NCBI RefSeq assembly: GCF_000517545.1
Contig: NZ_BAIV01000011.1
Location: 1 to 64,000, forward strand
From: Bacteroides reticulotermitis JCM 10512
GTDB lineage: Bacteria > Bacteroidota > Bacteroidia > Bacteroidales > Bacteroidaceae
Direction: 5' to 3'
DNA: 64,000 bases
This document shows, one piece after another, positions 1-10,228 of the stretch (its first letter is position 1; each line of letters opens with the position of its first letter). The translations under genes were made by a program, and so were the position numbers. The notes below the pieces were generated by a model. The model was given only the letters and a program-made list of their open reading frames with translations. It ran no database searches and was not told where the DNA came from.

Positions 1-10
1 AGTTTAAAGT

Positions 11-3000
11 ATGAAAAACAACAAGTTTTTATGTCTATTTGGCTGGACGGACACGGTCCGGCAAATCTTTTTTATTACTTTATTATCTACATTAGCCATA
101 GGAGCCTCTGCACAAAACAAGGTAATCTCTGGCAGCGTCTTTGATTCGAATAAAGAAGCTGTAATTGGTGCTAGCGTAGTAGTTAAAGGCACTACCAATG
201 GCACTATCACTGATTTCGATGGTAAATTTAGACTTTCTAATGTACCGAATAATGCCACTTTACAAGTTAGCTTTGTTGGCTACTCCACTCAATCAGTGTC
301 AGTAGCCGGCAAAACAAACGTTGTCATCACCTTGCAGGAAGACACCAAGGTACTGGATGAAATTGTCGTAGTGGGCTATGGTGTACAAAAGAAAAGTGAC
401 ATCACAGGAGCTATGGCGAGCGTTAGTGCCGAACAACTGACGGCAAGACCGGTAAATAACGCTTTCGAAGCTTTGCAAGGTAAAGCGGCCGGCGTGGACA
501 TCACAACTAGCGAACGCCCGGGTACTATCGGTGACATCCGCATCCGCGGTAACCGCTCCATTAGTGCAGAAAATGGTCCGCTATATGTAGTAGATGGTGT
601 TCCCTTAATGTCGGCATCGGCTATTGAAACGCTGAATCCGCGTGATATCGAATCGATTGATATCTTAAAAGACGCTTCAGCTACTGCTATTTATGGATCA
701 CGTGGTGCTAACGGTGTTATTCTCGTTACAACTAAGCAAGGAAAATCTGGATCATTCAGCCTCAACTATGCGGGTACGGTTACGGTATCCGACATTGTTG
801 ACAAATCCCCCTCTATGAGTTCTTCGGAGTTTGTTAATTTCCGGCGTTGGGCAGCATACAATCTTGATCCTACTCAATATGCACATCCTGATTCTCCTAC
901 AATGGAAAACGATAAGCTGATTTTCGACAGTACATTGGACGGACAGACGTCCTTGAATAATGTAATGAAAGGATGGGCCGGTGGTAGCTGGGATCCTTCC
1001 AGAGTAGCTAATACAGACTGGACAGATTACGTTACTCAAACAAGCCTCTCACACGAGCATACATTAAGTGCAAGTGGCGGTACAGATAAATTGAATGCGT
1101 ATGGTTCGTTTGGTTATCTTAGTAACAAAGGGACGCAAAAGGGCCAATGGTATGAACGCTATACAGCTAAGCTTAGCGTTAATATCAACCCAACTCCATG
1201 GTTTACAATGAACGGTTCGATGAATGTATCGTGGAGTGAGCAAGATTATGGAATGTCGACTTTAGGTGCACGGAGTGGTACGGCTCCTGATGCTATCTAT
1301 CAAGTAGCTAAAAGTATCTATAACTTCGCCGTTCCCTACGATGACAATGGCAACCTTGTCATTAACCCGGGAGGTGAAAGCACCATTTATACAATCATGA
1401 ATGAATGGGACAAAAGTACCCAACAGTCGCAATCGTTACGTGCACTAGGAAACTTCTCCGCCACTCTTAATTTTGGCGAAATGTGGAAACCGTTGAATGG
1501 ATTACGTTATAAAATAAACTTCGGCCCCGACTACCGCAATTGGAGAGAAGGGGTTTATATTGATGGAACATCTGCGCTTAAAGTTAATTCGGACGGTACT
1601 GAAGGTGTTAACTACGCCCGACTAAAGAATCGCCGCGACTTCTCATGGACACTAGATAACATGATTACTTACGATCGCACTTTTGTGGAAAAACATAAGG
1701 TAGGCGTAACTTTGCTTCAAACAGCATCATCATGGAATATAGAGGAGTCTTCGATGAATGCCAATAATATTGCTAAGCCTTCTTATCTATGGAATGCTTT
1801 TGGAAGTGTTGACATCCTGAACAAAGATAATAAAGCGGGAATGGGTTCGGGCTTAACAGAGCGTCAGCTCACCTCGTATATGGTTCGTTTGAATTATGGT
1901 TTCGACGAACGTTATCTACTGACCGTATCCGGACGTTGGGATGGAGCTTCACAGCTTTCCGAAGGCCACAAATGGGATTTCTTCCCTTCCGCTGCCCTTG
2001 CATGGCGTATCAATCAAGAAAGCTTCTTGAAAGATGTATCATGGATTAGTAACCTGAAACTCCGTCTTGGTTTCGGAACAACAGGTAATGCAGCTGTATC
2101 TCCTTACGCAACCAAAGGTGACATTACCTCCATTTATCTTCCTTTTAATGGAATGAGCAACCAGATTGGTTATACCACGAATGAGCCTTATTATATGAAA
2201 GATCAATTAGTAATGGCCAACACTAAACTCGGATGGGAGAAAACGACTCAATACAACTTAGGTATTGATTTTGGATTTCTAAATAACCGAATCAGCGGTA
2301 GCATCGATACCTATGTGTCGCGCACTAAAAACTTATTAATGAATATGACCATACCGACTTTAACAGGTTTCCCGTCAACTTACGCTAACGTAGGTAAGAC
2401 CAGTAATCACGGTGTGGAACTAACCCTAAATCTGATTCCTGTGCAACTCAGAGATTTCTCTTGGGATTCCAACTTTAATCTCGCATGGCAAAAAGATAAG
2501 ATAGACGAATTGGCATACGGTAAAAATGACATGGTTGACAATGCTTGGTTTATCGGTAAATCCATTAATGTATATTACGGTTATGCGAACGCCGGTATTT
2601 GGCAAGATACTCCGGAAGATCGGGCAGAAATGGAAAAATGGAACGCCAATGGCTATAAGTTTACTCCGGGTAATGTTCGTCCTAAAGATCAGGATGGTAA
2701 TTATACAATGGATGTCAATGACCGTGTAGTACTTGGCAACAAAGACCCACGTTGGACTATGGGATGGAGTAATAACTTCAACTATAAAGGAATTGATTTG
2801 GGCATAAGCCTGTACGGGCGCATGGGCTACACAGCCTCTTTGGGTGGTGAAGCATTGACTGCGCACTCCAACCAACACGAGGTAAGCTATTGGACACCCA
2901 ATAACCCAGGTGCTGAATTCCAAAAGCCTATTCTAGGACAAGCCACATCAGGATCAGGTGATGATTTCTCCGGACTTCTCGGTTTCAAAGACGCATCGTT

Positions 3001-3199
3001 TCTTAAAGTGCGCAACATCTCTTTGGGTTACAATATACCTAAGAACATATGCGCAAAGGCTGGTATTGGTAATCTGAAAGTATACGCACAAGCAGTAAAT
3101 CCGTTCAGCATTTATCAATCCATAAGTTGGTATGATCTCGACGTAAATGCAACTTACTACAATCGTAGCTTTGTTTTCGGCATTGAAATCGGCTTCTAA
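11..3199 (+). CDS. SusC-like TonB-dependent outer-membrane receptor
   Basis: Outer-membrane beta-barrel that imports oligosaccharides with its SusD partner, using energy from TonB. The 1062-residue protein is full length. It has a signal peptide ending near ASAQ (about residue 35), a carboxypeptidase-regulatory-like domain (about 38-110), the DEIVVVGYG motif typical of SusC (about 116), a plug domain with YVVDGVPL and ASATAIYGSRGANGV, and a long barrel ending in the aromatic-terminated FGIEIGF. The ATG followed by a Lys/Asn-rich n-region is a good start, but only 10 bases precede it, so no promoter can be judged. A SusD gene follows after 34 bases, and RG-I enzymes lie downstream. I infer that it imports pectic fragments; the sequence does not show the ligand. 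Confidence 0.95.
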   Translation: MKNNKFLCLFGWTDTVRQIFFITLLSTLAIGASAQNKVISGSVFDSNKEAVIGASVVVKGTTNGTITDFDGKFRLSNVPNNATLQVSFVGYSTQSVSVAGKTNVVITLQEDTKVLDEIVVVGYGVQKKSDITGAMASVSAEQLTARPVNNAFEALQGKAAGVDITTSERPGTIGDIRIRGNRSISAENGPLYVVDGVPLMSASAIETLNPRDIESIDILKDASATAIYGSRGANGVILVTTKQGKSGSFSLNYAGTVTVSDIVDKSPSMSSSEFVNFRRWAAYNLDPTQYAHPDSPTMENDKLIFDSTLDGQTSLNNVMKGWAGGSWDPSRVANTDWTDYVTQTSLSHEHTLSASGGTDKLNAYGSFGYLSNKGTQKGQWYERYTAKLSVNINPTPWFTMNGSMNVSWSEQDYGMSTLGARSGTAPDAIYQVAKSIYNFAVPYDDNGNLVINPGGESTIYTIMNEWDKSTQQSQSLRALGNFSATLNFGEMWKPLNGLRYKINFGPDYRNWREGVYIDGTSALKVNSDGTEGVNYARLKNRRDFSWTLDNMITYDRTFVEKHKVGVTLLQTASSWNIEESSMNANNIAKPSYLWNAFGSVDILNKDNKAGMGSGLTERQLTSYMVRLNYGFDERYLLTVSGRWDGASQLSEGHKWDFFPSAALAWRINQESFLKDVSWISNLKLRLGFGTTGNAAVSPYATKGDITSIYLPFNGMSNQIGYTTNEPYYMKDQLVMANTKLGWEKTTQYNLGIDFGFLNNRISGSIDTYVSRTKNLLMNMTIPTLTGFPSTYANVGKTSNHGVELTLNLIPVQLRDFSWDSNFNLAWQKDKIDELAYGKNDMVDNAWFIGKSINVYYGYANAGIWQDTPEDRAEMEKWNANGYKFTPGNVRPKDQDGNYTMDVNDRVVLGNKDPRWTMGWSNNFNYKGIDLGISLYGRMGYTASLGGEALTAHSNQHEVSYWTPNNPGAEFQKPILGQATSGSGDDFSGLLGFKDASFLKVRNISLGYNIPKNICAKAGIGNLKVYAQAVNPFSIYQSISWYDLDVNATYYNRSFVFGIEIGF

Positions 3200-3233
3200 G
3201 CAGAACCAATCATAACAATAAAAGAATATACAT

Positions 3234-5356
3234 ATGAAAAAGATTAAAAATATAGGAATTGCCATGCTAGTGCTAGCTAGCATAACATTCGCCTCTTGCT
3301 CAAGTGACTTCCTTGACGAGAATTTAGACACCAAATATTCGACAGATTATTTTGAAACTCCTGAAGGACTCGAAGCGTTAGCCAGATCTCTTTACGGAAA
3401 CATTCGTTGGCATTTCGGCTATGAATGGGCCTACGGCTTAACTCTCTACGGCACGGATGAATTTACAAATGCCAATGACCTGACTAACGAATGTTGGAAT
3501 ACATACGATAATCGTTTTGGCCCGATTCATGCGACTACCGCTTTAGGTGCTGCAAATGGTAACTGTACAGCCCCTGGTGCTCTTTGGGATCAAATGTACT
3601 ATGGAATAGCTTCTTGTAACACGATTATTGCCAAGGCAGATAAAATATCGGACGTACAAGTACGCAACCGCTGTCTGGCACACGCTTACTTCTTACGTGG
3701 CTACAACTATTATCGCTTAACTGCACAATACGGTGGCGTTGTACTTCAAACAGAACCAGCACAAGGTGTAATCCGTAGCCTCACACGTGCAACAGAAGAA
3801 GCATGTTGGGAACAGATCGTATCAGACCTTCGCCAAGCGTACAACCTCTTTGAAGGTGAAGTATTTACATATGGTAAGGGAATTACATGGACCAAAGCTA
3901 CTGCAGCCCACTTCTTGGCAAAAGCCTTACTTTTCCGTAGTTCAGAGCGATGCACGGCTCAATTCACGAAAGATGGAACAACACGTACCAGCGCTGATGT
4001 TAAGAACGACATGAACGAAGCAATCGAAGCATGTAGCTATGCGATTACAGCTCGTGGAGGAAAGTTGACAGACAACTACAGCGATCTTTACGCAAACTGG
4101 ACCGGAGTAGACTGTGCCAACGAGCAACTTGATGAGATTCTAATGGCAGCAGGTAATAATGCAGACGCTACCACCGTAGGACGCTTCGGCAACCGTACTT
4201 ATAACTATTTCAATCCGCAATTTTCAAGTTTCTCCGGTGGATGGGTGAAACGCGGTGTCTGGATTGGTGGTATGGATTTCCAGCGTTGTCGCCCAACCGA
4301 ATATGCTTATGCGGTATTCGATCACGTAAACGATGCCCGTATGTGGAAAACATTCCGAACTGTTTTTGGAACCAATAACGTTCAAGATAAAACGAAAGAC
4401 ATTAACTTGGGAGACCCTGCGATTGTAATGATTCTGAATACCAAGAACGACCATACCTACGACCAGTACACTTTCGGTTGCTTCATTCAAAATCCAACAT
4501 GGAAAGACGATAATGGTCGCTTAGCCGAATGGAAAAGCGGTTCTCGTCAGAAACCTAATTCAGGCGACTTGACCACACAAAAAGGCAAATGGTTCCCAAC
4601 TCACTTGTTCTTTATCAGAACAGCCAGTATGTTGCACCTCAATTTAAGAACCAACCGATTTGTAATTTCTTTGCAGGTATCAACAAAACTGATGACGGTT
4701 CGCGTACAGCAGAAAAGGGAGATGCCCACCGCGACGTGACTATGGCTCGTCTGGCAGAAACATTCCTTGTAAGAGCAGAGTGCTATGTTCGTCTCAACGA
4801 TTACGCCAATGCAATGAAAGACATCAATGTCGTTCGTAAACGTGCTCAGTGGAAGAATGGAGAGAACCGTTCATTCTACTCAGATGGATCGCAAGCTTTT
4901 GAAAGCAATTCATTAAACACCGGTACCTCGGCAACGAATTATACAAATTCGAATCTTAACATGAACACTTATTATCTGTCGAATCCAGGAGTAGCAGTTA
5001 CTACAGCAGCTTCAGACCTGACTTTAACAGCATTCCCAAATAATCTCCCAGCCGAAGATGAAGCAATCATTTCCTCATTGGGCGTTTCAGGAGAGTACGA
5101 ACGTGCTTTAAACTTCATTCTGAACGAACGTTCTCGTGAGTTATTAGGCGAATGGCAACGTTGGGAAACGCTGTCACGTACGGGAACTCTGATCAAACGA
5201 GCTAAAGTGTTTAACACAGAAGCCAGTACAAATATCAAAGCCAGCAAGCACGAACTTCGTCCTATTCCACAATCATTTATTGATGGGTTATTAAACGAAG
5301 ACGGTTCTAACTTATCCAAAGAACAAAAGGATAAATGGCAGAATCCGGGTTATTAA
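3234..5356 (+). CDS. SusD-like surface glycan-binding lipoprotein (apparent frameshift)
   Basis: Surface lipoprotein that binds glycan and caps the SusC barrel. The N-terminus has a lipobox with Cys22 (TFASCSSDFLDE), with acidic residues soon after, as in exported Bacteroidetes lipoproteins. The SusD/RagB fold is visible in YFLRGYNYYRL (the TPR-like region), in RLAETFLVRAECYVR and in the C-terminal FILNERSRELLGEWQRW. The frame breaks between about 4590 and 4613. The upstream frame drifts into nonsense after KGKWFP, while the next frame carries QYVAPQFKN and the conserved C-terminal half. One base restored there, for example in the CCC run at 4595-4597, gives a 707-residue protein, rather long for the family. 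I treat it as an intact gene with a sequencing deletion. Confidence 0.9.
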
Positions 5357-5400
5357 ACGAATAAGATTCGCGTCATATTGAGACGCATCTCGAATAAAAG

Positions 5401-5448
5401 AAGACAGGTTGCAATGTTTTGGGTTCTCCATTCTTTGCAACCTGTTTT
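5401..5448 (+). terminator. Rho-independent terminator after susCD
   Basis: Perfect 11-bp stem (ACAGGTTGCAA pairing with TTGCAACCTGT) followed at once by a T run. It begins about 45 bases after the SusD stop, so it ends or attenuates the susCD transcript before the GH105 gene. Confidence 0.75.
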
Positions 5449-5557
5449 CACATTTATCCGGTCACCGATTAGTTACCAAGTCCGAAGAGAAGCCTTAGAA
5501 TGGATAAAATCACATAAATATGGATGATATTCCATTTACAGGTTTTCATATTCGCCC

Positions 5558-5565
5558 TATTTTTG
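5558..5565 (+). promoter_or_regulatory. Putative -7 promoter element upstream of GH105
   Basis: TATTTTTG matches the Bacteroides -7 consensus TAnnTTTG and lies about 70 bases before the GH105 start, after the susCD terminator. No clear TTTG element is seen 19 bases upstream, so the call rests on the -7 box. The rest of 5357-5635 shows nothing else. Confidence 0.45.
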
Positions 5566-5635
5566 CAGATGTAAGAAACACCTCAATCGGGAGAATATTC
5601 AGAACGATAAGAATATTAAAAAGAAATACGAATCC

Positions 5636-6774
5636 ATGAAGAAATTATCAATTCTATTCTGTACGGCCGTTTTAGCATGCAGCCTATCTAAGCAGGAAGT
5701 TCAGGCACAAGCATTACCTGAACAAAAAGAGACTTTACAATCACTGATTAAAGTAAACGATTACTTTATGAAGAAACATGCAGACTATACACTCCCATCC
5801 TTTCGCGATAATATCCGCCCCAGCAACATATGGACTCGCGGCGTCTATTACGAAGGACTAATGGCATTGTATGGCATTTATCCGCGCGAAGATTACTACC
5901 GATATACATACGACTGGGCCGCTTACCACAAATGGGGAATGCGCAACGGCAATACGACCCGAAATGCAGATGATCAATGCTGCGGACAGGTGTATATAGA
6001 CTTATATAATTTATGCCCATCCGATCCGGGTATGCTACGCAACATTAAAGCCAGTATCGATATGGTGGTTAACACGCCGCAAGTAAACGACTGGTGGTGG
6101 GTGGACGCTATTCAGATGGCTATGCCGATTTACGCCAAACTGGGTAAAATGTCGGGAGAGCAAAAGTACTACGACAAGATGTGGGACTTGTATTCCTACA
6201 CCCGTAATACGCATGGCGAAGCGGTATGTACAATGCAAAGGAAGGATTATGGTGGCGCGATCATGACTTCGACCCTCCTTATAAAGAACCGAACGGGAAG
6301 AATTGTTACTGGTCGAGAGGAAACGGATGGGTTTACGCGGCACTCGTACGGGTTTTGAACGAAATTCCGGCAACAGAAGTGCATCGCCAGGACTACATCA
6401 ATGATTTCCTGACCATGAGCAAGGCGCTCAAGCAATGTCAACGTAAAGATGGCTTCTGGAATGTGAGCTTGCACGACGAAAGTAATTTCGGAGGCAAAGA
6501 GACATCGGGTACCGCGCTGTTTGTTTATGGCATGGCGTGGGGAGTTCGTAACGGACTGCTCGACCGAAAAGAATACTTGCCCATCTTACTCAAAGCATGG
6601 AATGCGATGACCAAGGAGGCTGTTCATCCAAATGGTTTTCTGGGCTATGTGCAGGGAACCGGCAAAGAGCCCAAAGACAGCCAACCGGTAACCTACACCA
6701 GCGTACCAGACTTTGAAGACTACGGAGTAGGATGCTTCTTGCTGGCGGGAACGGAAGTTTATAAATTAAAATAA
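5636..6774 (+). CDS. GH105 unsaturated rhamnogalacturonyl hydrolase (apparent frameshift)
   Basis: GH105 enzymes remove the 4,5-unsaturated galacturonate that RG-I lyases leave at the non-reducing end. The signal peptide ends near VQAQA (about 25). The (alpha/alpha)6-barrel is recognisable from NADDQCCGQVYIDLY (Asp112/113), WWWVDAIQMAMP (Asp157, at the position of the catalytic Asp), CYWSRGNGWVYAALVRVL and SGTALFVYGMAWGVRNGLL. The frame breaks at about 6223. Restoring one G to the GG pair gives HGEAGMYNAKEGLWWRD and joins the two halves into 379 residues, the normal family length. It is the first enzyme after the SusC/D pair and fits the PL11 lyase in this locus. Confidence 0.9.
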
Positions 6775-6814
6775 GCGGCGGTTTCTCACGCATTTCATGG
6801 CACCTCAGGTATAT

Positions 6815-6850
6815 CCATTGGCTAAAACAATTTTAGCCAATGGAATTTTC
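6815..6850 (+). terminator. Rho-independent terminator or attenuator after GH105
   Basis: Perfect 13-bp stem (CCATTGGCTAAAA pairing with TTTTAGCCAATGG) with a 3-base loop, followed by AATTTTCTT. It sits between GH105 and the next gene on the same strand, so it may separate two transcripts or tune read-through. Confidence 0.65.
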
Positions 6851-6923
6851 TTATTCAAGACGTGTCACTCCCTGCAAAACGATTTTTCTTTTATCACTTA
6901 TCTATTAACTGGATCATCCTATC

Positions 6924-8324
6924 ATGAAAAACGCTCTTTATCTCTTCACACTGCTTCTCTTGCTGAGTTTCCTAAATACTGGTTTGCTAGAGGCACAAAA
7001 TACCGCAAACAGATACGAAGCGATCTATAGCGGTATATCTTGGTTCGACCAAAACAACAAAGAAGTTAACGCTCATGGCGCCTGCATACTTAAAGAAGGC
7101 GATCGTTACTATCTGTTTGGAGAATATCACACCGACACAAGCAATGCCTTCATCGGATTCAGCTGCTACTCATCAACCGATTTAATGAATTGGAGATTTG
7201 AGAACATGGTATTGAAAGTACAGCCCGATGGACTGTTAGGACCCAACCGGGTAGGCGAACGGATCAAAGTGATGAAGTGTCCCGCAACAGGTGAGTACGT
7301 GATGTATATGCACACCGATGATTTACGGTATAAAGATCCGCACGTGGGGTACGCTACTTGCCAAACAATCAATGGAGATTATCAGTTTCAAGGTGAGCTC
7401 CTTCATGATGGCAACTATTTGAAGAAATGGGACTTGGGCGCTTTTCAAGATAGCGACGGTACGGGTTATCTACTCACCCACGAAGGATTTATTTATGAGT
7501 TAAACGCAGATTACCGATCGGTAAAACTACAAGTTGTCGGCCATGCGACTTCCGGAGGAGAATCACCCGCCATACTCAAACAAGGCGGACGTTATTTCTG
7601 GATGTTCTCACGCAAAACAAGCTGGGAGCGGAATGACAATTACTACCTCACCGCTACCTCCTTAGAAGGCCCCTGGACGGAGAAAGGATTGGTCGCTCCT
7701 ACCGGAACATTAACCTGGAACTCTCAATCGTCTTTTTTCCTGCCTATTATTAACCAGACAGATACGCTATATATGTATATGGGAGACCGCTGGTCGTATC
7801 CCAAGCAAGGTTCGGCCGCAACCTATGTTTGGCAACCGGTTACCTTGACAGGTGATGAAATGTCTATTCCTCAATTTCATGAAAGCTGGCGTCCGGGTTC
7901 ATCAACGAATCCATACACGCCTATTGCAATCAACCGCAAAAACACCTCTTTGAAGAACGTAGTTCGCAAAGGTGAATGGAAAACCACCGGCAACCATCTT
8001 ACATCGAAAGCTCAAGGAGCGACAGTCTCATATACTTTCAACGGCCGACAGGTGGGAATCGATGGACTAGCCAATAATAAAAGCAGCTATGCCAAAGTGA
8101 CAATTAGAGACAAACGCAATAAAGTGATAATCGATACGACCGTCGATTTCTATAGCAAATACGAAAACGCTTCGCTCAAGTTCTTAAGTCCGCTACTACC
8201 CTCGGGTCAATATACGCTGACTATCGAAGTACTTGGCGAGCATACCACCTGGACGGATAAAAGTAAGACCGTGTACGGAAGCACAGATCACTACGTCACA
8301 ATTAAAGATGTATTTTACAACTAA
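6924..8324 (+). CDS. GH43-like secreted glycosidase with C-terminal sugar-binding-like module
   Basis: Intact 466-residue secreted protein (signal peptide to about LEAQ, residue 25). The first 300 residues look like a five-bladed GH43 propeller: AHGACILKEGDRYYLFGEYH, FSCYSSTDLMNWRFE, GEYVMYMHTDD, LGAFQDSDGTGYLL and GESPAILKQGGRYFWMFS. The pattern resembles the branch containing exo-beta-1,3-galactanases (GH43_24-type). I recall that similarity rather than having computed it, so the substrate is open: galactan or arabinogalactan side chains are most likely. The last 130 residues (KGEWKTTGNHLTSKAQG onward) look like a beta-sandwich accessory module. The acetylesterase gene follows after 14 bases, so the two are probably co-transcribed. 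Confidence 0.8.
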   Translation: MKNALYLFTLLLLLSFLNTGLLEAQNTANRYEAIYSGISWFDQNNKEVNAHGACILKEGDRYYLFGEYHTDTSNAFIGFSCYSSTDLMNWRFENMVLKVQPDGLLGPNRVGERIKVMKCPATGEYVMYMHTDDLRYKDPHVGYATCQTINGDYQFQGELLHDGNYLKKWDLGAFQDSDGTGYLLTHEGFIYELNADYRSVKLQVVGHATSGGESPAILKQGGRYFWMFSRKTSWERNDNYYLTATSLEGPWTEKGLVAPTGTLTWNSQSSFFLPIINQTDTLYMYMGDRWSYPKQGSAATYVWQPVTLTGDEMSIPQFHESWRPGSSTNPYTPIAINRKNTSLKNVVRKGEWKTTGNHLTSKAQGATVSYTFNGRQVGIDGLANNKSSYAKVTIRDKRNKVIIDTTVDFYSKYENASLKFLSPLLPSGQYTLTIEVLGEHTTWTDKSKTVYGSTDHYVTIKDVFYN

Positions 8325-8338
8325 AAAATAAAGAAAGA

Positions 8339-9972
8339 ATGAAATACCATTTAGTTCATCATTTATGCTGGCTGGCTGCTATTGCTTTTAGCCTGTCGGC
8401 AACGGCGCAGGATAAAGTGGCTGCACCGATGGAAGATGTAAATCAAGTGATTGACAATACACTGGACAGTTTAAACCAGACTCGCACAGTAAGACCTGCT
8501 GCCGGTTCCAGCCGCAAGGGAAATAATCCGGTTCTGTTTCTGGTTGGCAATTCAACCATGCGTACCGGAACGTTGGGAAATGGCAATAATGGTCAATGGG
8601 GTTGGGGATATTATGCGGAAGAGTTCTTCGATAACAATAGAATAACGGTCGAAAACCATGCGCTAGGGGGAACAAGTAGCCGCACGTTCTACAACCGTCT
8701 TTGGCCGGATGTAGTTAAAGGCGTTCGTCCGGGCGACTGGGTGATTATCGAATTGGGACATAATGATAACGGTCCTTATGACAGCGGACGCGCGCGGGCT
8801 TCTATTCCGGGCATTGGCAAAGACAGCTGGAAGTTACGATTAAAGAGACCGGAGCCAAAGAAACCGTATACACCTACGGAGAATATATGCGTCGTTTTAT
8901 CCGGGACGTAAAGCAAAAAGGAGGGCACCCTATTCTATTTTCCTTGACTCCCCGCAATGCATGGCAGGATCAGGATAGTACAATCGTCACCCGTGTTAAC
9001 CAGACATTCGGTCTATGGGCTAAACAGGTAGCAGAGGAGCAAAGTGTCCCTTTCATCGATCTGAATGACATCACAGCTCGCAAGTTTGAACAGTTCGGAA
9101 AGGAGAAGGTGAAATATATGTTCTACATCGACCGTATCCATACCAGTGCGTTCGGAGCCAAAGTAAATGCAGAGTCTGCCGCTGAAGGCATTCGTACGTA
9201 TCAGGGCCTAGAATTGTCCAATTATCTAAAGCCATTAGTATCAGATACCGAGACCGGTTCGAGCCGACAAGAAGGTCGTCCCGTGCTATTCACAGTTGGC
9301 GACAGCACGGTCAAGAACAAAGATGACGACAAGAACGGTATGTGGGGATGGGGCAGCGTCATTGCCGATTTATTCGATCCAAATAAAATATCGGTTGAAA
9401 ACTGTGCCATGGCCGGACGTAGCGCCCGTACTTTTCTGGACGAAGGACGTTGGGATAAAGTGTACAATGCGCTTCAGCCCGGTGATTTTGTACTTATCCA
9501 GTTTGGGCACAACGACGGCGGCGATATCAATGTCGGCAAGGCGCGGGGAGAACTGCACGGTTCGGGAGGAGAAAGCAAAGTCTTCCTAATGGAGCCGACA
9601 GGAAAGTATCAAGTGATCTATACCTTTGGTGGATACCTCCGCAAGTTCATCTTGGACGTTCAGGAAAAGGGGGCAATTCCAATTGTACTGAGCCACACAC
9701 CGCGCAACAAATGGAAAGACGGACAAATAGAGCGGAATACCGATTCATATGGCAAATGGACCCGCGAAACGGCCGAATCTACAGGAGCTTACTTCATCGA
9801 CCTGAATAAACTGTCGGCCGATAAGTTGCAAAAGAAAGGCGCAAAGAAAACAGCCGCCTTCTACAATACCGACCACACGCACACCTCCTTCAAAGGAGCC
9901 CAGCTGAATGCGCAAAGCATTACCGAGGGACTGAAGGAGTCGGATTGTCCGTTAAAGCAATACCTGAAATAA
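8339..9972 (+). CDS. Two-domain rhamnogalacturonan acetylesterase (CE12-type SGNH; apparent frameshift)
   Basis: Secreted esterase predicted to remove acetyl groups from the RG-I backbone so that lyases and hydrolases can act. It carries two complete SGNH domains in one chain. The first has FLVGNSTMRTG, LGGTSSRTF, IELGHNDNG and DRIHTSAFGA; the second has FTVGDSTVKNK, MAGRSARTF, IQFGHNDGG and DHTHTSFKGA. Each therefore keeps its own Ser, Gly, Asn and Asp/His set. The frame breaks at about 8827. Restoring one C to read DSLEVTIKETGAKETVYTYG joins the halves into 544 residues. Most CE12 enzymes have one such domain, so the duplication is notable. It ends the plus-strand block. Confidence 0.88.
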
Positions 9973-10174
9973 AGCAAACAACTGGCTTTCGGCTATTAAC
10001 CAACCTAAAGTAATAGCAGATCTTCATTCAATGATCCGCTCAGGTTTCAGATGCAGCCAATTGCGCTTAACTCTTTAGTCGTTGGCCTTTTCAGACAGTT
10101 TTGCAACACTACTCCTTGCCTTTGAATAGTGAATAACGCCGAAAAGCCTGAAACATTCAAGCTATACCAACCAA

Positions 10175-10211
10175 AATCCCCCTGCTGTTACAGACTGACA
10201 GCAGGGGGATT
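10175..10211. terminator. Bidirectional terminator between convergent genes
   Basis: Perfect 14-bp stem (AATCCCCCTGCTGT with ACAGCAGGGGGATT) and a 9-base loop, between the esterase stop and the PL11 stop. Its position between converging genes suggests it serves both. The rest of 9973-10228 shows nothing recognisable. Confidence 0.75.
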
Positions 10212-10228
10212 CTATTCATAAGTACAGT

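Noticed and set aside
2426..2923. Antisense open frame of 165 codons inside SusC
   Set aside because: Shadow of a strongly coding frame on the other strand; no signal peptide, domain or start context. Other long antisense frames (for example 19770-20288) were rejected for the same reason.
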